From contig NZ_CP152019.1 of NCBI RefSeq assembly GCF_038622445.1, positions 867,501-931,500 of the forward strand: a stretch of DNA of 64,000 bases, read 5' to 3'. Every line of letters starts with the position of its first letter. Within the stretch, counting starts at the first letter, position 1. The translations under genes and the position numbers were made by a program. The notes below the pieces were generated by a model. The model searched no databases. It had not been told where the DNA came from and was given only the letters and a program-made list of their open reading frames with translations. Source of the DNA: Sporosarcina sp. FSL K6-1522. Its GTDB lineage: Bacteria > Bacillota > Bacilli > Bacillales_A > Planococcaceae. Shown in pieces: positions 1 to 11,204 of the stretch.

Positions 1-45
1 CTTGCACGCAGGAGGTCAGCGGTTCGATCCCGCTAGGCTCCACCA
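1..45 (+). tRNA. tRNA-Ala(TGC), 3' part only
   Basis: The window opens inside the anticodon loop: CTTGCAC with anticodon TGC at 4-6 or the adjacent base, then the 3' anticodon arm, a T-arm with GGTTCGATCC, and an acceptor strand ending in encoded CCA at 43-45. It matches the tRNA-Ala that lies between 16S and 23S in Bacillales rRNA operons. The 5' half lies outside the window. Confidence 0.9.
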
Positions 46-330
46 ACTTACTCCATAGGGAGTATTTTTGTTCTTTGAAAACTGGATAAAACGACATTGA
101 AAGTAACAAATCAAGAATCAACCGAGTAGATTACAGTTGTAATTTACTTATGCAATACTTTTTAACGATTACAGGAGCATATCGCTATGCAATTGTAGTC
201 ACCCGAGGATTTCGAGAAGCAAGCAGTGCTAGGAAGTAAGTGAGTGAACACCGGAGCGTGCTACAGCACGTGAGGATGTGAACGAGCGAAGCTGACAACG
301 CAATGCGCCGCTTATCGGAAGCCGTATAAA
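46..330 (+). other. Internal transcribed spacer between tRNA-Ala and 23S
   Basis: These 285 bases link the tRNA to 23S and begin with the usual Bacillales spacer phrase around TTCTTTGAAAACTGG at 71-85. No gene is seen. The bases just before 331 are probably the 5' strand of the 23S processing stalk, which is inference. Confidence 0.7.
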
Positions 331-3262
<2,932 letters not shown>

Positions 3263-3345
3263 TTATTTAAAAAGTGCACGGTTGGCTCGATTTGTGCAAC
3301 ACAATGTTGGTTTTATTCAGTTTTGAGTGAACAAGCTCAAAATAG

Positions 3346-3461
<116 letters not shown>

Positions 3462-3466
3462 ACATG

Positions 3467-3495
3467 GTCATTACCAATAGGTAATGGCTTTTTTT
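3467..3495 (+). terminator. rRNA operon terminator
   Basis: GTCATTACC, loop AATA, then GGTAATGGC followed directly by seven T. This is a compact rho-independent terminator right after 5S. Confidence 0.9.
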
Positions 3496-3617
3496 GTGCT
3501 TTGAATTATTAAAAAGGATGTTTGAGCTCGATGAGGTAATATAATTTCTAATTCAGCTTATGGTTATCCGAGTGCTTTGTTCAGAATAGGGTATATTGAA
3601 AGAGAAAGGATGAACAA

Positions 3618-4424
3618 ATGACACTTTTTAAAAACATCGTGATTCGTTTTTTCCATGAACGTTTCTTTGATCAGGCTGCACAGACTGCATATTATCTTTT
3701 AGTATCCATGTTTCCATTTTTTCTTTTTATCCTATCATTGCTCAGCTTATTTCCGGTTAATGAGCAAATGCTGTTAACGTTTCTTAGACCTTTTACGCCA
3801 AGTGATACATTTATAATTATAGAAAGCAACGTTCGAATGGTTCTATATCAAAGGCATGGTAAAGTGTTATATGGGAGTTTGATTGTGGCATTTTGGATTT
3901 CTTCGATGGCTGTTCAGTCACTTGCACGTTCGTTAGATTTAGCGAATGGTCATGTGCGGCGTTATGCATTTTGGAAAGTGCTGATACGTGATCTAGGTGT
4001 CACGCTACTATTCATGTTAGTTCTTCCGTTATCCTTGTTCTTACCGATTATTGAAAAGGCTTTATATCGGGTTGTGACGTATTATGATGTAATTGAGGAG
4101 TGGCAAGGATGGTTCTATGTGTGGCCAAATGTAAAATGGGGGCTAGGCACGTTATTTTTGTTTCTATTTTTTCTACTCTTTTATAAAGTCGTACCAACAG
4201 GTAAAATGACTTTTAAGCATGCACTACCAGGAGCATTTTTTTCAGCAATTGGTTGGCAATTGGTTTCGCTTGTGTTTGGGGATTATGTTTCAAATGTTGA
4301 TTATACACGGTTATATGGGCAATTGTCGGGGATTATTCTGCTTGTTCTTTGGTTTTATTTATCTGCTGTTATTATTTTGTTGTCGGGGTTGTTGAACGCA
4401 GAGTGGCGTAGGTTGTTTGGTTAG
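3618..4424 (+). CDS. YihY/BrkB (UPF0761) family inner-membrane protein
   Basis: A 268-residue polytopic membrane protein. The N-terminal segment around FFDQAAQTAYYLLVSMFPF is the family signature, and about six hydrophobic segments follow, ending near residue 265. The family was once called ribonuclease BN in E. coli, but that assignment was wrong and its function is unknown. The start is supported by AGAAAGGATG a few bases upstream. It stands alone after the rRNA operon and is followed 18 bases later by the response regulator gene, so partial co-transcription is possible. Nothing is odd in length or composition. Confidence 0.9.
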   Translation: MTLFKNIVIRFFHERFFDQAAQTAYYLLVSMFPFFLFILSLLSLFPVNEQMLLTFLRPFTPSDTFIIIESNVRMVLYQRHGKVLYGSLIVAFWISSMAVQSLARSLDLANGHVRRYAFWKVLIRDLGVTLLFMLVLPLSLFLPIIEKALYRVVTYYDVIEEWQGWFYVWPNVKWGLGTLFLFLFFLLFYKVVPTGKMTFKHALPGAFFSAIGWQLVSLVFGDYVSNVDYTRLYGQLSGIILLVLWFYLSAVIILLSGLLNAEWRRLFG

Positions 4425-4442
4425 TGAAAGGGGAGGTAGTAG

Positions 4443-5120
4443 ATGATGAGAATTCTTGTTGTGGATGATGATCCAAACATTTTAGAGCTTGTGAGTATTC
4501 AATTGTCACAGGCTGGATATACCGTTTTGAAGGCGTCTGACGGGTTTGAGGCACTTGAGTTGTTGGAGGAAAAGGGATTGCCTGATTTGGCAGTGGTTGA
4601 TGTGATGATGCCGCGAATGGATGGTTATAAACTGACGAAGAAGCTGAGGGCGGAGGCCGGTATACCAGTGCTGTTGCTGACGGCTAAAGGGGAATTAGAG
4701 GATAAGGAAAAGGGTTTCCTTGCGGGTTCTGATGATTATGTCGTTAAACCATTTGAACCGAAGGAATTACTGTTTCGAATCAATGCGATTTTGCGTAGGT
4801 ATGATAAGGCGGTTGATGTATTTATTCGGGCAGGATCGATGCATATCAATCGCCAAAGCTATGAGGTTTCTGTTGGCAAGAAAGTATTGCTGTTGCCATT
4901 GAAAGAATTTGAGTTACTATCCGTTTTAGCGTCGCGACCGAATCATGTGTTTGCGCGTGAACTTCTTCTTGAGCGCGTATGGGGCTATGATTATGAAGGA
5001 GATGAACAGACGTTGAATGTTCATATTAAACGGCTTCGGGACAAGCTCGGGAAGCTTGCAGAAGATGTGCGAATTGCAACGGTACGAGGAGTGGGCTATA
5101 AGTTAGAGGTGTTCTCGTGA
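4443..5120 (+). CDS. OmpR/PhoB-family response regulator
   Basis: 225 residues. The receiver domain (1-118) has the acidic pair D8/D9, phospho-acceptor D53 in VVDVMMPRMDG, T80 and K102. The C-terminal winged helix (about 128-223) has the usual HIKRLRDKLG and GVGYKL segments. The stop overlaps the start of the kinase gene by four bases (ATGA), so the pair is translationally coupled. A GGGGAGGT ribosome site precedes two adjacent ATG codons. The likely target is the small membrane-protein gene at 6572, whose promoter carries two tandem TGTTCAT repeats; that link is inferred from position. Confidence 0.93.
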   Translation: MMRILVVDDDPNILELVSIQLSQAGYTVLKASDGFEALELLEEKGLPDLAVVDVMMPRMDGYKLTKKLRAEAGIPVLLLTAKGELEDKEKGFLAGSDDYVVKPFEPKELLFRINAILRRYDKAVDVFIRAGSMHINRQSYEVSVGKKVLLLPLKEFELLSVLASRPNHVFARELLLERVWGYDYEGDEQTLNVHIKRLRDKLGKLAEDVRIATVRGVGYKLEVFS

Positions 5121-6496
5121 AGTCGCTTTATGGGAAGATTATCGTCATAACGGCGGCGATTATGGTCATTAGTGGGCTTGTTGCCTTTCTTACGGTTAAT
5201 ACATATTATCATCAGCAGCTGAAGGGGCAGAACGATGAAAAGAATATGACGATTGCGAGGAGCGTTGCATCGTTCATTGAATCGAATGAGGGGTTTGACC
5301 TTATTGCCTATTTGCAGACACAATCTGCGGTCGGTTATAAGCTGTATGTTGTGAATGAACAGGGAGAGGAAGCTTTTTATGGGGAGCCTTTCAGGGAGAA
5401 GAATTTGTCTTGGAAAGTTGTTGAGCAGGTGCTGAATGGTGAAGTCTATCATGGGATGAGGGATCTTCCGAGTGAAACGTTTGTGACAGGTTTTTTCTCG
5501 AATGAATCAGCCAATACAGTAGGTGTTCCGTTTACCTATGAAGGTGAAACTTATGCGTTGTTCTTGCGCCCTGATATCAAGATGTTGTTTACAGAGGTAC
5601 ATTATATTCTCGGTGGCATGGTACTTGTAATGGCCGTGATTAGTTTATTGTCGATGCTTATGGTAGCGAAGAAGCTGATTGATCCGATTACGAAATTGAC
5701 GCTTGCGACGCAAAAGGTTGGAGAGGAGCAGTTTTCGGGTACACTAGATATTAACAGCAAGGATGAGATTGGGCAACTGGCGAATAGTTTTCAACGTATG
5801 ACGGAAAAGTTGGGTGAAAATGATCGGATACGCAAGGAGTTTATTAGCGATGTGTCACATGATTTTCAGTCGCCTTTACTCAATATAAAAGGTTATGCGG
5901 AATTGCTATTAGATGAGGAGCTGTCTGAGGAGACGCGGAAAGGCTATGCGAACGTTATTCAGTCTGAAACAGAGCGCTTGTCTTCGTTGACAAAACAGCT
6001 TTTGCTGTTAACATCGCTCGATCAGTTATCTTCTCCACTCGTGAAGAAGACCTTCAATCTAGGAGAACAATTGAAAGAAACGATTCGAAAATATCGTTGG
6101 TTATTGGAAGAGAAAGAGATGTCGTTGTCGATGGATCTCGATGAGGTCCATTTCGTTGGCGATCCTGCATTCCTTGAAAAAGTATGGGAGAATCTTGTGT
6201 TGAATGCGTTGAAATATACAGAGGCTGGTGGGTCTATTGACATCGAGTTAACAGAGCAAGCGCATCAGGTGACTGTCAGGGTTGGCGATAGCGGTATAGG
6301 GATGGATGAGATTGCACTTGGGCGGATTTTCGATCGTTTTTATCGTGCAGATGATTCAAGAACGCAAGAGACAGGTGGAACGGGACTTGGCTTGTCGATT
6401 GTGCAGCAAGTTGTAAAATTGCATGGCGGAACGATTGACGTTGCGAGTCAAAAAGGAGAAGGCACGACGTTTACAGTGGCGTTGCCAAAGTTGTAA
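5117..6496 (+). CDS. Membrane sensor histidine kinase
   Basis: 459 residues. One transmembrane helix at about 8-28, an extracellular segment of about 130 residues, a second helix at about 163-184, HAMP to about 236, then HisKA with the phospho-acceptor H248 in DVSHDFQSPL, and HATPase_c with an N box (NLVLNALKY), G1 (DSGIGMD) and G2 (GGTGLGLSIV). All catalytic boxes are intact. The H box reads HDFQSP instead of the commoner HELRTP. The extracellular sensor has no obvious known ligand domain. It overlaps the response regulator gene by four bases. Confidence 0.93.
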   Translation: MKSLYGKIIVITAAIMVISGLVAFLTVNTYYHQQLKGQNDEKNMTIARSVASFIESNEGFDLIAYLQTQSAVGYKLYVVNEQGEEAFYGEPFREKNLSWKVVEQVLNGEVYHGMRDLPSETFVTGFFSNESANTVGVPFTYEGETYALFLRPDIKMLFTEVHYILGGMVLVMAVISLLSMLMVAKKLIDPITKLTLATQKVGEEQFSGTLDINSKDEIGQLANSFQRMTEKLGENDRIRKEFISDVSHDFQSPLLNIKGYAELLLDEELSEETRKGYANVIQSETERLSSLTKQLLLLTSLDQLSSPLVKKTFNLGEQLKETIRKYRWLLEEKEMSLSMDLDEVHFVGDPAFLEKVWENLVLNALKYTEAGGSIDIELTEQAHQVTVRVGDSGIGMDEIALGRIFDRFYRADDSRTQETGGTGLGLSIVQQVVKLHGGTIDVASQKGEGTTFTVALPKL

Positions 6497-6500
6497 TATC

Positions 6501-6535
6501 TTGTTCATCTTCTGTTCATGTTAGATGTTTATAAT
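6501..6535 (+). promoter_or_regulatory. Promoter with tandem TGTTCAT boxes
   Basis: TATAAT lies at 6530-6535. Upstream, TTGTTCATCTT (6501-6511) and CTGTTCATGTT (6512-6522) form direct repeats exactly 11 bases apart, one helical turn, which is the spacing used by OmpR-family regulators. There is no good -35 hexamer at 17 bases, as in an activator-dependent promoter. That the upstream response regulator binds here is inference. Confidence 0.55.
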
Positions 6536-6571
6536 AGGGATATAAGATGAACGAATGAGGAGGAATTCAGC

Positions 6572-6970
6572 ATGCAAGAAAAATGGAGTTTACGTCTAAT
6601 TCGTGTTGCGGCGATATTTGGTTTAATCGGAACGGTGTTAGGGTCACATATGGCGGGGGCAGGTTCCTATGCATTCCGTCCGATTCACGCACATATTCTA
6701 TTGGTTGGTTGGCTGTCCTTATTTGCTTGGGGTGTCTTTTACCGAATTTATAAAGTGCGTGCGAAGAAGCTTGTGGCATTTCATGGCTGGACGGGTATTA
6801 TTGGGGCAGTCGGTTTGACAACAGGTATGTGGCTCCAGTTTATGAAACCGTTTAATATCAATGAAACATTTGCACTGATTTTCTACATCGTTGGTGGAAC
6901 GATTTTACTAGTGAGCTTTGTGTTGTTTGTGCTTGTGACATTTATGATAGAGAAAGATAGTAAGCAATAA
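6572..6970 (+). CDS. Small four-helix membrane protein, heme-copper-oxidase-like fragment fold
   Basis: 132 residues with four hydrophobic helices. The stretch RPIHAHILLVGWLSLFAWG resembles the histidine-bearing helices of cbb3/NorB-type oxidase subunit I, with further histidines at SHMAG and FHGW that could bind heme. It is far too short to be an oxidase subunit I (about 450 residues or more), and no cytochrome c partner is nearby. An AGGAGG ribosome site precedes the ATG. It lies directly after the two-component genes behind a repeat-bearing promoter, so it is probably their target. Function is unknown; a small heme-binding or redox-sensing membrane protein is a guess. Confidence 0.7.
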   Translation: MQEKWSLRLIRVAAIFGLIGTVLGSHMAGAGSYAFRPIHAHILLVGWLSLFAWGVFYRIYKVRAKKLVAFHGWTGIIGAVGLTTGMWLQFMKPFNINETFALIFYIVGGTILLVSFVLFVLVTFMIEKDSKQ

Positions 6971-6980
6971 TGGTATGATA

Positions 6981-7020
6981 AAAAGTCACTTCCGAGAGCA
7001 TGTCGGGAGTGACTTTTTTT
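6981..7020. terminator. Bidirectional terminator
   Basis: AAAGTCACTTCCGA and TCGGGAGTGACTTTTTTT pair over about 13 bases. There is a T run on the + side and an A run on the left arm, so it can serve both the membrane-protein gene and the convergent sigma-54 activator gene. Confidence 0.85.
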
Positions 7021-7035
7021 GTAATGAGCATGTAG

Positions 7036-8400
7036 TTATTGTTCGTTTTGGAAAAACTGTCGGATCAGTCTGGATGCCTTTGATTGGCTGATGCCGAGAT
7101 CATTGGCGACACCTCTTGAAGAACCATGTTTTTGATAAGATCTTCTAATTAATGTCTTTGTGACTTCATTTATAGCATCGTCGAGTGAGTTTGGGTGAGT
7201 CAGCTCTGGCCGGCCCTTTACATTTTCGACAATGACTTGTGGAAGGTCACTGACTTCAATGACGGCATCACTCGTAATAACTAGCCGTTCGATTAAATTT
7301 TCGAGCTGACGAACATTGCCAGGCCATGAATAGTAGAAAAGGATGTTCAGGCATTCTTCAGTGAACATTTTGCTGACATTGTATTTGTCATTAAATCGAT
7401 TTAAGAAACTGTAGGTGAGCGGGATGATATCTTCCCTACGCTCGGATAAGGGAGGCATATGGATATCAATGACGTTCAATCGATAAAACAAATCTTCTCG
7501 GAACGTTTTTTGCTCAACCATTTTCAGTAGATCACGATTCGTTGCAGTAATAATTCGGATATCGACAGTTTTACGTGTATTGCTACCAAGCGGGATGAAT
7601 TGTTTGTCTTGAATGACTTGTAATACTTTCGCTTGTAAAGGCAATGCAAGTTCTCCGATTTCGTCTAGAAAAATGGTCCCGTTATCAGCAGCCTCAAATA
7701 GCCCCGTTTTCCCTCCTTTAGTAGCCCCCGTAAATGCGCCACTTGTGTAGCCAAATAGCTCAGATTCCAAGAGTTCTTCAGGGATGGCAGCGCAGTTAAC
7801 ATTCAAAAAAGGTCCATCTTTTCGTTTGCTAATCGAGTGGAGATAATGGGCAATTACGCCCTTACCAGTGCCTGACTCGCCATGGATGAGAATCGTCGAG
7901 TCTGTTGGTGCTACTTTTTCACAAAAAGTTAAAATCTTTTTGACCTTTTCGTTGTTTGTGATTGGCTTTTTTAGAAGTTCTTGATACACAGGGTCATTGC
8001 TTTGTGTTTCCTTTTGGGTTACCAGCCGATTAAAATCTTGTATTTCAGTCGCTGTTATTACGATAAACTCAATTTCTTTTACTTCATTGAGTATAGGAAT
8101 TGCTCTTGTTAATAATTCAGCACCGATATAGGTTTGTTGCTGAAGAGAGACGGGTTCTTTTTTTTCTAAGACCGCTGGAATAACCGATGGGCCCCAGTAC
8201 CCTTTATTGAAAAGTTCATCGTTAAACTTCCCTAAAATCTCCTCTTTTTTTAATCCATAATGCTTTTCGCAATTTTTATTGACATAAACAATCCGTGTTT
8301 CGCTATCTAATACGTAAATTTCATCAGAAGAATAGTCTAAAATCTTCAAAATAGATTCCAGTGTCAAATCAATATTCTTAAAAGCTCTATTTTTGTCCAT
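7036..8400 (-). CDS. Sigma-54-dependent transcriptional activator, PAS-AAA+-Fis
   Basis: 454 residues. The N-terminal PAS sensor (about 15-125) is followed by the AAA+ domain with Walker A GESGTGKG (174-181), the sigma-54 contact loop GAFTGA (221-226) and Walker B TIFLDE, then a C-terminal Fis-type helix-turn-helix (about 410-450, GVANDLGISQSKASRLI). It faces a perfect -24/-12 promoter 262 bases from its start, so it almost certainly activates the oxygenase operon. A signal sensed by a PAS domain (substrate, intermediate or redox cofactor) is inferred. There is no receiver domain, so it is not part of a two-component system. Confidence 0.95.
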   Translation of the reverse strand: MDKNRAFKNIDLTLESILKILDYSSDEIYVLDSETRIVYVNKNCEKHYGLKKEEILGKFNDELFNKGYWGPSVIPAVLEKKEPVSLQQQTYIGAELLTRAIPILNEVKEIEFIVITATEIQDFNRLVTQKETQSNDPVYQELLKKPITNNEKVKKILTFCEKVAPTDSTILIHGESGTGKGVIAHYLHSISKRKDGPFLNVNCAAIPEELLESELFGYTSGAFTGATKGGKTGLFEAADNGTIFLDEIGELALPLQAKVLQVIQDKQFIPLGSNTRKTVDIRIITATNRDLLKMVEQKTFREDLFYRLNVIDIHMPPLSERREDIIPLTYSFLNRFNDKYNVSKMFTEECLNILFYYSWPGNVRQLENLIERLVITSDAVIEVSDLPQVIVENVKGRPELTHPNSLDDAINEVTKTLIRRSYQKHGSSRGVANDLGISQSKASRLIRQFFQNEQ

Positions 8401-8427
8401 CTATCTACGCCCCTTCAACGATGATTA

Positions 8428-8470
8428 GTGAGTCAAATTTGAACTATCAGACTTATAGGGTGAGTCAAAT
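8428..8470 (+). promoter_or_regulatory. Candidate upstream activator sites
   Basis: GTGAGTCAAAT occurs at 8428-8438 and again at 8460-8470, 32 bases apart, about three helical turns, so both face the same side of the DNA. The first copy runs into the perfect palindrome TCAAATTTGA (8433-8442). They lie just upstream of the activator gene and about 190-235 bases upstream of the -24/-12 promoter, a normal enhancer distance for AAA+ activators. Binding is inferred. Confidence 0.55.
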
Positions 8471-8661
8471 ACAAATCGAGTATAGCAGTTATTGTCGAAA
8501 GTCGATACATAAATTTGAATGTAAGAGATTTCAAGATAGGCAAAACCCTTATTTTTAAAAATGGATGGACATATGTCAGCTCAGCTATACGGCGGAAATC
8601 GCTGTGTTGTTGGGGGATTCTTGTTCATTGTTTTTGTATGATCAAATTTGTTTTCCCTAAC

Positions 8662-8679
8662 TTGGCACGCGTCTTGCAT
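8662..8679 (+). promoter_or_regulatory. Sigma-54 (-24/-12) promoter
   Basis: TTGGCACGCGTCTTGCAT matches the SigL/RpoN consensus TTGGCACN4TTGCW at every position, with exactly ten bases between the GG and GC doublets. The expected start of transcription is about 8690. This rules out the GTG at 8694 as the reductase start and supports ATG 8760. Confidence 0.93.
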
Positions 8680-8759
8680 TTATACAAAGTAATGTGAAAA
8701 CACAGAACAATATTCAGAGATGCTTTCTGAAAGAGCTTCTGTTAAATGGAGGTAAAAGT

Positions 8760-9794
8760 ATGGATAAAACAGCTGAAGTGTTTGATATCACAATTGTTGG
8801 AGGTGGGCCAGTAGGATTATTCACAGCTTTTTATGCTGGTATGCGCCAGGCATCGGTAAAAATTATTGAAAGTTTACCACAGTTAGGCGGTCAGTTGGCC
8901 GCACTTTATCCTGAAAAGCATATATACGATATTGCTGGGTTTCCGAAGATTGGAGCGCAGGAAATCGTTGATAATTTAATAGAGCAAATGAATCAGTTTG
9001 AACCAACTGTTTGTTTAGGAGAATCCGTGGAGATCGTTGAAAAGGGAGAAGATGGTGTCTTCAAGCTAACGACAAATGAGGGAATCCATTATACAAAAAC
9101 GATTATCGTCACTGCAGGGAATGGAGCGTTCCAGCCTAAGAAAATGAACATTCCTGGTGAAGAACAGTTCCAGCAGAAAAATCTGCACTACTTCGTTCAA
9201 AACGTCAAAGCGTTTGAAGGAAAAAAAGTAGTGTTGTTTGGAGGCGGAGATTCTGCGGTTGACTGGGCATTGATGTTAGAGCCAATTGCAGAAAAGGTCA
9301 CGCTGGTGCATAGGAGAGATAAATTTCGCGCACATGAGCATAGTGTGGAGTTGCTTCATCAGTCTAGTGTGGAAATTTTAACGCCTTATATCCCAGTGGA
9401 ACTCGTAGGGGAGGAGCAGATTGACAAGGTTATCATCCAAGAGAGTAAGACGGGCGAAACAATCGAACTTGAGGTAGATGATGTACTCGTCAACTATGGC
9501 TTTAGCTCTTCACTAGGGCCGATTAAAAATTGGGAACTGGAAATCGAGAAAAATTCGATTGTTGTCAATTCGAGAATGGAAACGAATATAGAAGGCATTT
9601 ATGCAGTTGGGGATATTTGTACGTATGACGGCAAGGTGAAGCTAATTGCCACAGGCTTTGGAGAAGCACCAATTGCTGTCAGCAATGCAAAAGTGTACGT
9701 AGATCCAACGGCCAAACTACAGCCACTTCATAGCACGAGTGTAATGGGCGAAAAAGAAGAAACGCCGAAAAAAGAAGCAGTGGCAATCGGATAA
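8760..9794 (+). CDS. Ferredoxin--NAD(P)H reductase (TrxR/YumC-like)
   Basis: 344 residues. The N-terminal FAD-binding motif VGGGPVG lies at 13-19, a second nucleotide motif GGGDSAVD near 160, and the C-terminal FAD segment is GIYAVGDI. The paired redox cysteines of thioredoxin reductase are absent, which points to the ferredoxin-NADP reductase branch (YumC type). The start at ATG 8760 has GGAGGT seven bases upstream; an in-frame GTG at 8694 would sit at the predicted transcription start and is rejected. As the first gene of the sigma-54 operon, just before a ferredoxin gene, it presumably passes electrons from NAD(P)H to that ferredoxin for the Rieske oxygenase. Confidence 0.9.
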   Translation: MDKTAEVFDITIVGGGPVGLFTAFYAGMRQASVKIIESLPQLGGQLAALYPEKHIYDIAGFPKIGAQEIVDNLIEQMNQFEPTVCLGESVEIVEKGEDGVFKLTTNEGIHYTKTIIVTAGNGAFQPKKMNIPGEEQFQQKNLHYFVQNVKAFEGKKVVLFGGGDSAVDWALMLEPIAEKVTLVHRRDKFRAHEHSVELLHQSSVEILTPYIPVELVGEEQIDKVIIQESKTGETIELEVDDVLVNYGFSSSLGPIKNWELEIEKNSIVVNSRMETNIEGIYAVGDICTYDGKVKLIATGFGEAPIAVSNAKVYVDPTAKLQPLHSTSVMGEKEETPKKEAVAIG

Positions 9795-9818
9795 TCCGTA
9801 AGAAAAGGAGGAACGACT

Positions 9819-10067
9819 ATGGCTCATTTTACAATGGTCGATCAAAGCACATGTATCGCCTGTGGTCTTTGTGCGGAATTAGCATCGGAACTATTTGACT
9901 ATACGGAAGATGGAATTTCCTTTGCGATTCTGGATGATAATGCAGGTGTGACAGAAGTACCTGAGGATTTAATAGAAGACTTGGAAGATGCATTTGAGAG
10001 CTGTCCAACCGATTCCATCAAGATGGCAGAGGCACCTTTTACGTGCCAGGAAACAGCAGCTAGCTAA
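9819..10067 (+). CDS. Single-cluster [4Fe-4S] ferredoxin
   Basis: 82 residues, acidic. Cluster ligands are C12, C15 and C18 (CIACGLC) and C62 (ESCPTDS), the arrangement of Bacillus-type monocluster ferredoxins, which are normally near 81 residues. A further Cys at 76 is outside the motif. AAGGAGG precedes the ATG, 24 bases after the reductase gene. By position it is the electron carrier between the reductase and the Rieske oxygenase. Carnitine-type oxygenases of Proteobacteria use a plant-type [2Fe-2S] domain fused to the reductase instead, so this is a different electron supply. Confidence 0.92.
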   Translation: MAHFTMVDQSTCIACGLCAELASELFDYTEDGISFAILDDNAGVTEVPEDLIEDLEDAFESCPTDSIKMAEAPFTCQETAAS

Positions 10068-10112
10068 TAGATAAATACTAAAAAAGAATTTAACAATAAA
10101 GGAGAATGGAAA

Positions 10113-11204
10113 ATGGCTTATAATAAAGTAGAGAACGTAGCAAGCAGAACATTTGAAAGAACGTTAACATATGACAACTACACGGATCCAAAGGTATTGG
10201 AGAAAGAAAAGGAACATATTTTCTCGAAATCATGGCAGCTTGTTGGGCATGTGAGTCAAGTAGAAAAAGCAGGTGCTTTCTTTACGGCAGATGTAGCAGA
10301 TGAGCCAATCATCATCATCAGAGGTACGGATGAAGTGCTTCGTGCATTTTATAATGTCTGTCCGCACCGTGCAACGAAACTGGAGCGTAGTGAAGAAGGT
10401 AAAAAGAAAATCTTACAGTGTATGTATCACGGCTGGACATTTAAAACAGATGGCAAGTTAAACAAAGCGCCAAACTTCCGTGGAGAGGAAGCGGCTTGTG
10501 TGCAAGATGCGTGTCTACGATCTGTTCGAATGGAAGTCATGGAATCCTTGATTTTCGTTAACTTGGATGACAATGCGACATCTCTAAGTGAGACGTACGG
10601 AGATTTCTTTGACAGACTGAGCAAGTTTCCATTCATCAGTGAGCTAAAAAGAACGCATAGAAAGTCTCGCGTTATCAAAGCGAACTGGAAAGCGTATATA
10701 GACAACTATTTGGAATGTGACCATTGCCATATTGCACACCCAAGTTTTGTTGATACACTAAGCATGGATGATTACCAAATTATCACATGCGACAACTATT
10801 CATTCCAAGGTTCAATTGTTAAGCCAGATAAACAATACGGGGAAGTTGATTTGAACGACGCAGAAATGCAAGGCGGCTCATTCTTCTGGCTATGGCCGAA
10901 CCTCATGCTAACGGTTTACCCAGGACCGGGGAATATGGCATCAATTGAAATGATTCCAATCGATCACGAGACAACAATGGCGGTTTACACGTATTACTTC
11001 CGTGAAGATAATTTGGATGCGTTGAGCCAAGACGAAAAAGACCTAATGACATTTGCGGAACAAGTACGAGCAGAAGATATCGAGCTTGTAGAGCTTGAGC
11101 AAATTGGTTTCCGTTCACGTGCATTCAACAAAGGTCGTTACGCTTCAACAGAACAAGCAATCGTACAATTTCATGACATGGTATTGGAGGCCCTCGATGA
11201 ATAA
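10113..11204 (+). CDS. Rieske [2Fe-2S] oxygenase, quaternary-amine (CntA/YeaW-like) type
   Basis: 363 residues. The Rieske domain has C83-x-H85 (CPHRA) and C103-x2-H106 (CMYHGW). The catalytic domain has mononuclear-iron ligands H204, H209 and a likely D322. The inter-subunit bridging position, three before H204, is Glu (E201, YLECDH) rather than the usual Asp; this Glu is known from carnitine monooxygenase CntA. With an aldehyde dehydrogenase, a D-malate-type dehydrogenase and a BCCT carrier beside it, cleavage of carnitine to trimethylamine and malic semialdehyde is the best guess. Another betaine (butyrobetaine, glycine betaine, stachydrine) cannot be excluded. AAAGGAG precedes the start, and the last eight bases overlap the next gene. 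Confidence 0.88.
   Translation: MAYNKVENVASRTFERTLTYDNYTDPKVLEKEKEHIFSKSWQLVGHVSQVEKAGAFFTADVADEPIIIIRGTDEVLRAFYNVCPHRATKLERSEEGKKKILQCMYHGWTFKTDGKLNKAPNFRGEEAACVQDACLRSVRMEVMESLIFVNLDDNATSLSETYGDFFDRLSKFPFISELKRTHRKSRVIKANWKAYIDNYLECDHCHIAHPSFVDTLSMDDYQIITCDNYSFQGSIVKPDKQYGEVDLNDAEMQGGSFFWLWPNLMLTVYPGPGNMASIEMIPIDHETTMAVYTYYFREDNLDALSQDEKDLMTFAEQVRAEDIELVELEQIGFRSRAFNKGRYASTEQAIVQFHDMVLEALDE

Noticed and set aside
8515..8697. 60-codon frame upstream of the reductase
   Set aside because: It spans the -24/-12 promoter and has no ribosome site or family resemblance.
8694..8759. N-terminal extension of the reductase from GTG 8694
   Set aside because: It would begin at the predicted sigma-54 transcription start; ATG 8760 has GGAGGT and gives the family N-terminus.
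11095..11196. Longer aldehyde dehydrogenase start
   Set aside because: It lies inside the Rieske gene with no ribosome site; ATG 11197 has TTGGAGG.
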